Assembly (NCBI GenBank): GCA_030040395.1
Contig: JASHTU010000018.1
Location: 1 to 6,870 of the forward strand
Source: Acidobacteriaceae bacterium
GTDB taxonomy: Bacteria > Acidobacteriota > Terriglobia > Terriglobales > Acidobacteriaceae
DNA length: 6,870 bases
Direction of reading: 5' to 3'
Below the pieces are notes generated by a model. It searched no databases. It was not told where the DNA came from and saw nothing but the letters and a program-made list of their open reading frames with translations. A program made the translations under genes and the position numbers. The stretch's first letter is position 1. Each line of letters opens with the position of its first letter. This document shows positions 1-5,871 of the stretch, piece after piece.

Positions 1-64
1 ACGCTGGGACTTAAGGTCCGTAATCCTCCGGATTGTCCTGGTCGTGCGCATACGCCGTGTCACC
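1..64. other. gyrA downstream flank, no gene seen
   Basis: This short stretch follows the gyrA stop codon and runs to the window edge. Two small inverted repeats are visible: GGAC/GTCC at 7-10 and 16-19, and AATCC/GGATT at 22-26 and 30-34. Neither has a T-tract on the minus strand, so no gyrA terminator is called. No coding signal is evident. Confidence 0.4.
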
Positions 65-2659
65 TTACTGCAGCAGCGTCCCCTGCTCGCCTTCGTGGTT
101 GCCATTCCCATTCAGTTCCTCGGGCGGGATGATGACTGCGGCGGCCACTTTGTCTTCCGGCTCCAGGTTCAGCAAGCGCACGCCTTGCGTGGCGCGGCCG
201 GCGGCGCGGATGGTCTTGGTGTCGACGCGAATGATCTTGCCGAACTGGCTGATGACCATCAGCTTGGAAGTGTCGTCCACGAGTTGAATCGAGTTAACGC
301 GGCCGATGCGCTCCGTCACCGCCATGTTCTTGACGCCCTTGCCGCCGCGCGTCTGCAGGCGATACTCCTCCACGTCGGTCCGCTTGCCGAAGCCGTTCTC
401 GCTTACGGAAAGGATGCGGTACGCGCCGGGCTCGTGCTCCTTGGGCGTGACGGCGACGCCGACCAGGTAATCGTTCTTGTCGAGGGTAATGCCGCGCACG
501 CCGTAGGCGGGGCGGCCCATGGAGCGCACGTCGCACTCGTCGAAGCGGATGGCCATACCGAGGTGGGTGGCGAGAAAGATGATCTGGCATCCGTCGGTAA
601 TGCGCGCGGCGACGAGCTCGTCTTCCTTGTCGACGCCGATGGCGATGATGCCGCGGGCCATCACGTTCGAGAAGTCTTTGAGCGGCGTCTTTTTCACCGT
701 GCCGTTGCGCGTGGCGAAGAAGATGTACTTGTTCTCCTCTTCAAGGTCGCGCACGGGCAAAATGGCGCGGACGCTTTCGCCCTGCTGCAGATCGAGCAGG
801 CTCTGAATGGATTTGCCCTTGCCGGCGGCGCCCACGTCGGGGATTTCGTAGACTTTGAGCCAGTACACGCGGCCGGCGTTGGTGAAGCACAGTAAATAGG
901 CGTGCGTGGAGTCAACGATCAACTGCGAGACGAAGTCCTCCTCGCGCGTCTTCATGCCCATTCGCCCCGCGCCGCCACGGCGCTGCTGGCGATAGATGGA
1001 GATGGGCGTGCGCTTGAGATAACCCTGATGGCTCACCGTTACCGCAACCTGCTCGTCGGCGATGAGGTCTTCAAGCTGCAACTCGGCCGATTCGTCCACG
1101 ATCTCGGTGCGGCGCGCGTCGCCGTATTTGTCGCGCACGTCTTCAAGCTCTTTCACGATGACCGCGCGCAGCCTGGCGTCGCTCGAAAGAATCTCCTCGT
1201 ACTCGGCAATCTTCTTGCGGATATCGGCGAGCTCGTTGAGCAGCTCTTCGATCGAGAGCTGGGTGAGCCGGTAGAGTTGCAGCTCGAGGATGGCGTCGAT
1301 CTGGCGCAGCGTCAGGCCGCGCTCCTCGCCGGGCAACCGCTCACGGTCGAGGTTAACGACGATCTCGGTTCCCTTGCCCCACGCATAGAGGTTTTCGCGC
1401 GCCTCGGCTCGCGAAGTCGACCCGCGAATGATGCGGATGACGGTGTCGAGATTATCGAGGGCGATCTTCAGCCCTTCGAGAATGTGCTCGCGCTCGCGCG
1501 CTTTGCGCAGTAGGAAGACGGTGCGCCGCTGCACCACGTCGATGCGGTGATCGATGAAGACGCGAATGGCGCCGTCCATCCCCAGCTCCCGGGGCTGGCC
1601 GTTGACCACCGCAAGAAAGATCATGGAGAAGCTCTCCTGCATCTGGGTGTGCTTGTAGAGCTGGTTGAGCACGATCTCCGGCTGGGCGCCGCGCTTGAGC
1701 TCGATCACGATCCTCATGCCGTCGCGGTCGCTCTCGTCGCGCGGCTCGGCGATGTCGTCCACGATCTTTTCGTTCACCAGCTCGGCGATGCGTTCGATAA
1801 GCTTGGACTTGTTTACCTGGTAGGGGATCTCGGTGACAATGATGGCCTGGCGATCCTTGCTCAGGTTCTCCATGGCCACCTTGGCGCGCATCATAAAGCG
1901 GCCGCGCCCGGTGCGATAGGCCTCGGCGATGCCGCCCTTGCCGTAAAGAAAGCCGCCGGTGGGGAAGTCCGGCCCCTGCACGTGCTTGAGCACCTCGGCC
2001 AGGCCGGCGTGGGGATGGTTGACGAGGGCAATGGCCGCGTTGATCACTTCGGTCAAGTTATGGGGCGGAATGTTGGTGGCCATGCCCACCGCGATGCCGC
2101 TCGACCCGTTGACGATCAGGTTGGGGATGCGCGTGGGCAGAACCGCCGGCTCGAGCGTGGACTCGTCGTAGTTGGGCACAAAGTCCACGGTCTCCATCTC
2201 AATATCTGCCAGCAACTCGCCGGCCAGCCTCTCCATGCGGCACTCGGTGTAACGCATCGCGGCCGGTGGGTCGCCATCCACCGAGCCGAAGTTGCCTTGG
2301 CCGTCGACCAGCGGATAGCGCAAAGTAAACGGCTGGGCCATGCGCACGAGGGTGTCGTAGATGGCCGAGTCGCCGTGGGGGTGGTAGACGCCCATGGCCT
2401 GGCCCACCACTTTGGCGCACTTGGTGTACTTCTTGTTGTACTCCAGGCCCATCTCGCTCATGGTGTAGAGCACTCGGCGATGCACGGGCTTGAGGCCGTC
2501 GCGGGCGTCGGGCAGCGCGCGCCCGATGATGACGCTCATCGAGTAATCGAGATAGGAGCGGCGCATCTCCTCTTCGATATTGATTGGGATCAGGTTCGTG
2601 CCGCCGCCGGGGGGCGTACCGCCATCGGGAGGGAGCTGGGGATTTTGATCGTCTGCCAT
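65..2659 (-). CDS. gyrA: DNA gyrase subunit A
   Basis: Complete 864-aa subunit A of the type IIA topoisomerase that, with GyrB, introduces negative supercoils by breaking and resealing both DNA strands. The breakage-reunion domain begins near residue 24 ([19 protein letters not shown]) and carries the catalytic tyrosine Y137 in AMRYTE. The quinolone-determining loop is [10 protein letters not shown], with S98 and D102 at the E. coli S83 and D87 positions, so both positions carry the residues normally found in quinolone-sensitive enzymes. A coiled-coil stretch lies around 475-515. The C-terminal beta-pinwheel starts near 535. Its first-blade GyrA box reads QRRGGAG (559-565), with alanine in place of the usual basic residue, while a second box, QTRGGKG (769-775), is canonical. 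Length matches GyrA (about 875 in E. coli) rather than typical ParC. The ATG at 2657-2659 gives a short Pro/Gly-rich N-terminal extension; no in-frame alternative precedes the conserved start of the domain. No clear Shine-Dalgarno is seen. gyrB is not adjacent. Confidence 0.97.
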   Translation of the reverse strand: MADDQNPQLPPDGGTPPGGGTNLIPINIEEEMRRSYLDYSMSVIIGRALPDARDGLKPVHRRVLYTMSEMGLEYNKKYTKCAKVVGQAMGVYHPHGDSAIYDTLVRMAQPFTLRYPLVDGQGNFGSVDGDPPAAMRYTECRMERLAGELLADIEMETVDFVPNYDESTLEPAVLPTRIPNLIVNGSSGIAVGMATNIPPHNLTEVINAAIALVNHPHAGLAEVLKHVQGPDFPTGGFLYGKGGIAEAYRTGRGRFMMRAKVAMENLSKDRQAIIVTEIPYQVNKSKLIERIAELVNEKIVDDIAEPRDESDRDGMRIVIELKRGAQPEIVLNQLYKHTQMQESFSMIFLAVVNGQPRELGMDGAIRVFIDHRIDVVQRRTVFLLRKAREREHILEGLKIALDNLDTVIRIIRGSTSRAEARENLYAWGKGTEIVVNLDRERLPGEERGLTLRQIDAILELQLYRLTQLSIEELLNELADIRKKIAEYEEILSSDARLRAVIVKELEDVRDKYGDARRTEIVDESAELQLEDLIADEQVAVTVSHQGYLKRTPISIYRQQRRGGAGRMGMKTREEDFVSQLIVDSTHAYLLCFTNAGRVYWLKVYEIPDVGAAGKGKSIQSLLDLQQGESVRAILPVRDLEEENKYIFFATRNGTVKKTPLKDFSNVMARGIIAIGVDKEDELVAARITDGCQIIFLATHLGMAIRFDECDVRSMGRPAYGVRGITLDKNDYLVGVAVTPKEHEPGAYRILSVSENGFGKRTDVEEYRLQTRGGKGVKNMAVTERIGRVNSIQLVDDTSKLMVISQFGKIIRVDTKTIRAAGRATQGVRLLNLEPEDKVAAAVIIPPEELNGNGNHEGEQGTLLQ

Positions 2660-2735
2660 AGGATTTTTTGAAACTCACAGAAGGGCGGCAAAAGGTCCGG
2701 TGAAAGCAGGGCCGGGATCCGCGAGCTATGCTTCT

Positions 2736-2765
2736 ATTTTACCCACCCGACGCCCCATTTAGCAA
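2736..2765 (-). promoter_or_regulatory. candidate sigma70-type gyrA promoter
   Basis: Read on the minus strand, TTGCTA (2765-2760, 4 of 6 consensus bases) is followed after 18 bases by TAAAAT (2741-2736, 5 of 6). Transcription would start near 2729, giving a leader of about 70 bases before the gyrA ATG. The spacer is G-rich. The placement and hexamers are seen; promoter activity is inferred. Confidence 0.55.
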
Positions 2766-2778
2766 GGCGGAATCAAGC

Positions 2779-2819
2779 CATTAACCTATGATTTTGCTAT
2801 AAGTTATGAGATTTTTATG
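2779..2819. promoter_or_regulatory. AT-rich patch, possible UP element
   Basis: About 40 strongly AT-rich bases stand out from GC-rich surroundings and lie just upstream of the candidate gyrA -35 box, where UP elements that contact the RNA polymerase alpha subunit are found. It includes the small palindrome ATAAGTTAT. It could also be a regulator site or simply an easily melted region. The role is inferred from position and composition only. Confidence 0.3.
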
Positions 2820-2940
2820 GGGACGCTGCAGGGTCGTCATCCGGTCCCGCTATATCCGGCGAGATGATCTGGAAATGGCCGAGCCAGTTGCTGGGTTTTC
2901 GCGCCCCCCAAGGCCACCTTCGTAAGTCTCTATCGGGTTA

Positions 2941-2970
2941 TTGACAAAGATTTCCTGGTGGGCCTATTGT
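2941..2970 (+). promoter_or_regulatory. strong sigma70-type promoter of the HhH gene
   Basis: A perfect -35 box TTGACA (2941-2946) is followed after 18 bases by TATTGT (2965-2970, 4 of 6 consensus bases). The predicted start near 2977 leaves a leader of about 24 bases with a Shine-Dalgarno before the ATG at 3001. This also argues against the in-frame TTG at 2941 being a start codon, since it would be the -35 box itself. Confidence 0.65.
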
Positions 2971-2985
2971 GTGAAGGTTTTGGGA

Positions 2986-2993
2986 AAGGAAGG
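2986..2993 (+). promoter_or_regulatory. ribosome binding site deciding the 3001 start
   Basis: The purine-rich AAGGAAGG lies 7 bases before the ATG at 3001, a good Shine-Dalgarno at the right distance. The longer in-frame TTG start at 2941 has no comparable site, so the ATG is preferred. Confidence 0.7.
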
Positions 2994-3000
2994 AAGCGTT

Positions 3001-3558
3001 ATGGTGGCTTATTTCCAGCTTCAGCCCGCGGAATCGGACCTTCAGCAACTCGCCGACGAATATTGGCAGCAGGCCGGCGAAAAAGAGCACGAGCTTGAGA
3101 AAGCCGCGTTCGAAGCCGGAGAAGGGATTCGCAATGGCGACTATACGCTGGCCAATCTTGAAGCGATTGTACGCTGGAAATCGGAGCGGGTGGTCCAATA
3201 CCTCATCGGCAACAGCAACGAGAAGATTCGCCGCGTGCTGGCTGTGGCCGCGGATCCGGAGACCTCGACGGAAACGGCGGTGAAGGCGCTGCTGGAGCTG
3301 CATGGTGTGGATATTCCCGTGGCTTCGGCAATCCTGGCGGCCATTTTTCCGGAGCGCTATACGGTGCTGGATTTTCGCACTCTGGAAGCGTTGGGCCATG
3401 CACGGCACGACGTGCGCTTTTACGAGGAATACCTGGCCTTTTGCAAACGGCTGGCGGAGAGCAACATCGTGGAGCCGCAGAGGGATTTGCCCGCGCCCAC
3501 GCCGCTGCGCACGCTGGACCGGGCGCTATGGGAGTGGTCGCGCAGCCACTTGGGCTGA
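3001..3558 (+). CDS. HhH-GPD-fold-like protein of unknown function
   Basis: A 185-aa, probably soluble protein that I cannot assign to a named family. Residues 10-45 are helical and charged (a Glu/Lys-rich stretch around 27-41). The centre carries a helix-hairpin-helix-like segment, LHGVDIPVASAIL (100-112), followed by YTVLDFRTLEALG (120-132). This mirrors the LPGVG...A..L and VD.H..R layout of HhH-GPD DNA glycosylases, with D124 at the conserved aspartate position. The lysine of bifunctional glycosylases (Nth type) is absent; P106 stands there. There is no iron-sulphur cysteine cluster. The C-terminus ends in an aromatic helix (LDRALWEWSRSHLG). No signal peptide or membrane segment is seen. 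It has its own strong promoter and lies 51 bases upstream of kdsA on the same strand, but nothing links the two functionally. A DNA-binding or base-recognition role is inference only; activity is uncertain. Confidence 0.75.
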   Translation: MVAYFQLQPAESDLQQLADEYWQQAGEKEHELEKAAFEAGEGIRNGDYTLANLEAIVRWKSERVVQYLIGNSNEKIRRVLAVAADPETSTETAVKALLELHGVDIPVASAILAAIFPERYTVLDFRTLEALGHARHDVRFYEEYLAFCKRLAESNIVEPQRDLPAPTPLRTLDRALWEWSRSHLG

Positions 3559-3596
3559 TGGCCGCTTGCTGGCCGCGATTTCCGACTGCCGCACGG

Positions 3597-3602
3597 TAAA
3601 AT
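3597..3602 (+). promoter_or_regulatory. candidate -10 box for leaderless kdsA mRNA
   Basis: TAAAAT matches the -10 consensus at 5 of 6 positions and ends 7 bases before the kdsA GTG at 3610. Transcription from it would begin at or next to the start codon, giving a leaderless message, which would fit the missing Shine-Dalgarno. No convincing -35 box lies at normal spacing, so read-through from the upstream gene is an alternative. Confidence 0.35.
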
Positions 3603-3609
3603 CGCCCTC

Positions 3610-4422
3610 GTGAGCCACTCATTTGAAATCGGGCCCGTGCCCGTAGGGGCGGGCGGACTGTTCTTGATCGCCGGGCCGTGCGTTATCGAGAGCGAGGCGC
3701 ATACCCGGAAAATGGCCGGCGCCATCCAGCGGATCACGTCCGATCTCAGCCTGCCGCTTATCTTCAAGGCCAGCTACGACAAGGCCAACCGCACCAGCGT
3801 GAAGAGTTTCCGCGGACCGGGCCTGGTGGAGGGCGTGCGGATTCTCGGCCGCATCGCACGCGAAACGGGGCTGCCGGTGCTGACCGACGTCCACGAGCCC
3901 GGCCAATGCGAGATCGCCGCCGAGGCCGTCGACGTGCTCCAAATTCCCGCCTTCCTCTGCCGCCAGACCGATTTGCTGGTGGCCGCGGGCATGACCGGCC
4001 GCGCCGTCAACATCAAAAAGGGTCAGTTTGTGGCCCCATGGGACATGACGCACCCGCTCGAAAAGGTGCGCTCCACGGGCAACGAGCGCGTGTTCTTGAC
4101 CGAGCGGGGGTCCAGCTTCGGCTACAACACGCTGGTGGTGGATTTCCGGTCTCTCCCCATCATGCGCGCCCTGGCGCCGGTGGTTTTCGACGGTACGCAT
4201 TCCGTGCAGCAGCCTTCGGCGGACAACGGCGTCAGCGGCGGCCAGCCGGAGTTCATTCCGCTTCTGGCCCGGGCCGCGGTGGCGGCAGGCGTCGACGGCC
4301 TGTTTTTAGAAGTCCACGACGATCCGGCGAACGCCAAGTCCGACGGGGCCAACGCGCTGGACCTGAAACTGCTCAAACCGCTGCTGGAAAAGCTGCTGGC
4401 AATTCATGGGGCGGCGGGATAG
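3610..4422 (+). CDS. kdsA: 3-deoxy-D-manno-octulosonate 8-phosphate synthase (metal-dependent type)
   Basis: A 270-aa cytoplasmic aldolase-like TIM-barrel enzyme that condenses phosphoenolpyruvate with arabinose 5-phosphate to make Kdo-8-phosphate, precursor of the Kdo in the LPS inner core. Family signatures are FKASYDKANR (52-61), RGPGL (68-72), LTDVHEP (91-97), QIPAFLCRQTDLL (111-123), the GQFVAPW segment (138-144) and FGYNTLVVDFR (170-180). The metal-site residues known from the Aquifex enzyme are all present: C24 in AGPCVIES, H197 in DGTHSVQ, E234 in FLEVH and D245 in KSDG. The E. coli-type enzyme has Asn at the Cys position, so this is the metal-dependent class. The GTG at 3610 is chosen because the conserved N-terminus follows directly and the next in-frame Met (residue 35) lies beyond AGPC. 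No Shine-Dalgarno precedes it. Other Kdo genes (kdsB, kdsC, kdsD) are not in the window; downstream it converges with a lower-GC gene. Confidence 0.96.
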   Translation: MSHSFEIGPVPVGAGGLFLIAGPCVIESEAHTRKMAGAIQRITSDLSLPLIFKASYDKANRTSVKSFRGPGLVEGVRILGRIARETGLPVLTDVHEPGQCEIAAEAVDVLQIPAFLCRQTDLLVAAGMTGRAVNIKKGQFVAPWDMTHPLEKVRSTGNERVFLTERGSSFGYNTLVVDFRSLPIMRALAPVVFDGTHSVQQPSADNGVSGGQPEFIPLLARAAVAAGVDGLFLEVHDDPANAKSDGANALDLKLLKPLLEKLLAIHGAAG

Positions 4423-4472
4423 GAATTTGCCTCCTTTTGGAAAAGAGAATTCCCTCGCCCCTGGAATTTGCC
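4422..4472. repeat. 10-bp direct repeat after kdsA
   Basis: GGAATTTGCC occurs at 4422-4431 (its first base is the last base of the kdsA stop codon) and again at 4463-4472, 41 bases apart. Flanking bases differ, so the match is exactly 10 bp. It may be chance or a trace of a local duplication or junction next to the lower-GC block. Confidence 0.35.
4441..4468 (-). terminator. weak intrinsic terminator candidate for the PAP2 transcript
   Basis: On the minus strand a 6-bp stem AATTCC/GGAATT (4468-4463 with 4453-4448, 9-base loop) is followed by CTC and TTTT (4444-4441). It lies about 90 bases past the PAP2 stop codon. The stem is short and AT-rich, so termination strength is doubtful. No comparable T-tract follows it on the plus strand for kdsA. 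Confidence 0.3.
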
Positions 4473-4559
4473 GGTTGATACAGCGGGAATCCTCACGCCA
4501 CAGCGGGTCAATCTGGCGGGCCACACGGGACATCGGAGGAATTAAGCGAAGATCGCGAA

Positions 4560-5504
4560 TCATCCAAGCCCTCGGGTCGAATGATCCTTGTGATCCAGTC
4601 TTCTCCTGAGACCAAACCAAGTTGGCCGAAAATCGGTCACTCTGTCTCGAAGGATCGCTAGCCCGCCGTGGCGCGCGCGACGCACTATAGATACGACATA
4701 GACCGCGGTCGCCAGAAAAGCAGCCAGCACCAGAAAGCCTCCCCAGGCATCGATCGGACGGTTCAAGTGGGATGACTCAAACCCGAGCCCGTGCATAACC
4801 ACGTGCAGCAAAGCGTTTCCCAAACTTCGAAGTCCGTCGAACACCGTCGCCATCTCAAACGAAAACAGAAATGCGATCCCATAAAACCAGTGGGGTCCGG
4901 TATCCGCCGCGCGTACCAACCTTGCTGCCTTCGCCTGAAGCAAGTCGCTCTTAATCGAAATCCAAGCCATGGTAATTCCTATGGCGACCCCGACGACGAT
5001 ATCGGAGGCATAGTGAATTCCGATGTACATTCGAGTCAAGCAGACCCATACTGCTGTATAAATCGCAATTGGTATCGCAAGGCGGCGCGACAAGTACATA
5101 ACTCCGAAGGCCAGAGCGAAGAAGTATGCAGCGGTGTCGCTCGGAAATGCGCTCCAGTTGACTAGATTGAACTGTATGGGAACCGAGAATGTAGGATGGG
5201 CAAGGGTCGTATCGAAAATCGGCCTGACCCGAAATGGAACGGTGAACGCAATGCCGCGCGCCGCGATGATTGCCAATATCGCCCCAATCAAAGTGGTAAT
5301 AATGACACTGCGCCGCCTCTCTCGATCGGAGCTAGGACGAAACCAAAAATACCAGTAGAGCGCGAAAAAGACCCCGCCCTTGAGAAGGTTGTTCGTCTCT
5401 TCGAGGCGCGCGAGGCGACCAAGAATCCAGTTACCGGCAAACCGACTTAAGAAGTAGTAAATACTTACATCCACACCGCGAATTGCTTGAAGTGGGGGAT
5501 TCAT
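4560..5504 (-). CDS. PAP2-superfamily membrane protein with atypical catalytic motifs
   Basis: A 314-aa polytopic inner-membrane protein. Hydrophobic segments lie near 41-56, 66-90, 125-138, 141-156, 169-184, 206-222 and 254-275. The PAP2 (type 2 phosphatidic acid phosphatase) signature is seen in part. The third motif is TRX5HX3D with R158, H164 (the nucleophile position) and D168. The second, normally PSGH, reads PSDT (121-124), so the general-acid histidine is a threonine. The first, KX6RP, keeps R94-P95 but has F87 at the lysine position. Relatives dephosphorylate lipid phosphates such as undecaprenyl pyrophosphate; whether this one is active is open. Roughly 120 residues follow the PAP2 core, including two further membrane segments, which is longer than minimal PAP2 enzymes. 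The ATG at 5502-5504 overlaps the stop of an upstream gene fragment by ATGA, with a weak GGGTGA upstream. Sampled GC is about 48-60%, well below gyrA, kdsA and comEC, suggesting acquisition by transfer. Confidence 0.85.
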   Translation of the reverse strand: MNPPLQAIRGVDVSIYYFLSRFAGNWILGRLARLEETNNLLKGGVFFALYWYFWFRPSSDRERRRSVIITTLIGAILAIIAARGIAFTVPFRVRPIFDTTLAHPTFSVPIQFNLVNWSAFPSDTAAYFFALAFGVMYLSRRLAIPIAIYTAVWVCLTRMYIGIHYASDIVVGVAIGITMAWISIKSDLLQAKAARLVRAADTGPHWFYGIAFLFSFEMATVFDGLRSLGNALLHVVMHGLGFESSHLNRPIDAWGGFLVLAAFLATAVYVVSIVRRARHGGLAILRDRVTDFRPTWFGLRRRLDHKDHSTRGLG

Positions 5505-5710
5505 AGGCGTTCACCCGAGTTCCCCCCGCTTTGCAGCGGCAAATTGACCCGCAGATCTCCAATTTGGAACACGGGTTGATAGCATATAGACGCAATTCGG
5601 GGTTCCCAGTTTACCGTTGGGATCAGTTTTTGCGTGAAACCGTCTCCGTGGACGATAGTTCTCTCGAATATAGGGCCATTTACCCGATAAAACCACCCCC
5701 AATTAGTTGT
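5501..5710 (-). pseudogene. 3' fragment of an unrecognised gene, coupled to the PAP2 gene
   Basis: About 68 residues of an open frame read like genuine protein, for example NWGWFYRVNGPIF, GDGFTQKLIPTVNWEP and VFQIGDLRVNLPLQ. It ends with TGA at 5501-5503, overlapping the PAP2 ATG as ATGA, the usual arrangement of translationally coupled genes. I do not recognise the family. The frame stays open upstream, but beyond about 5710 the composition rises to the local high GC and the translation no longer looks protein-like. No good start codon with a ribosome site is present; a GTG at 5843-5845 would give 114 aa but has no Shine-Dalgarno. I read it as the truncated 3' end of a gene brought in with PAP2. 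A short intact gene starting at that GTG is the alternative. Confidence 0.45.
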
Positions 5711-5826
5711 AGCGGAGCGACTGCGCGGCGCGAGGATGCGGTGATCGGCAAACCCGCGGAGAATGCCTTCGCGAGAGCTTGGGCAGGCGATGGGCGAGCC
5801 GGGTAAAGCGCAAAAAAGCGGCCGAA

Positions 5827-5859
5827 TCAGTTGCCCGATGAACACTTCGGACAGTCCAT
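5827..5859 (-). pseudogene. 10-codon remnant beginning MDCPKC (possible zinc-ribbon start)
   Basis: An ATG 12 bases after the comEC stop opens MDCPKCSSGN and then stops at 5827-5829. A CPxC pair directly after the start is typical of small zinc-ribbon proteins, and no second cysteine pair follows in frame. It may be the start of a gene cut off or frameshifted near the junction at about 5.7 kb. At ten codons chance is quite possible, and there is no clear ribosome site. Confidence 0.25.
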
Positions 5860-5871
5860 GGCGGCGCAGGC

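Larger units (their letters stand above)
2660..3000. other. divergent gyrA / HhH-gene intergenic region
   Basis: A 341-base gap between two divergent genes. It holds a minus-strand promoter candidate for gyrA (2736-2765), an AT-rich patch upstream of it (2779-2819), and a strong plus-strand promoter and ribosome site just before the next gene. The middle part (2821-2940) shows no RNA gene. It contains a 26-codon open frame (2864-2944) that is probably chance. Only one imperfect DnaA-box-like 9-mer is present, so there is no support for a replication origin. Confidence 0.6.

Noticed and set aside
22..34. AATCC/GGATT hairpin after gyrA
   Set aside because: Five-bp stem with a 3-base loop and no T-tract on the minus strand; too weak to call a terminator.
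1547..2671. 374-codon open frame on the plus strand, and another at 44-895
   Set aside because: Both are antisense to gyrA, whose protein is unmistakable. Their translations are His/Ala/Gly/Val-rich, as expected from the reverse strand of a GC-rich gene.
2938..2946. DnaA-box-like TTATTGACA near gyrA, possible oriC
   Set aside because: One mismatch from the consensus, a single copy, and fully explained by the -35 box; no cluster of boxes or dnaA gene is seen.
2941..3000. TTG start giving the HhH protein 20 extra residues
   Set aside because: The TTG is part of a perfect TTGACA -35 box, and the ATG at 3001 has a good Shine-Dalgarno; the extra residues do not look like part of the fold.
3560..3577. 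GGCCGC repeated either side of TTGCT between the HhH gene and kdsA
   Set aside because: Only a 4-bp GGCC stem can form and no T-tract follows, so it is not a terminator; such motifs are common in GC-rich DNA.
3619..4200. 193-codon minus-strand open frame
   Set aside because: Antisense to kdsA, with low-complexity His/Ala/Gly/Asp composition and no motif.
5812..5817. T6 run on the minus strand after comEC as an intrinsic terminator
   Set aside because: No stem of useful length precedes it; only the CGGCCG palindrome and a 3-bp pairing are found.
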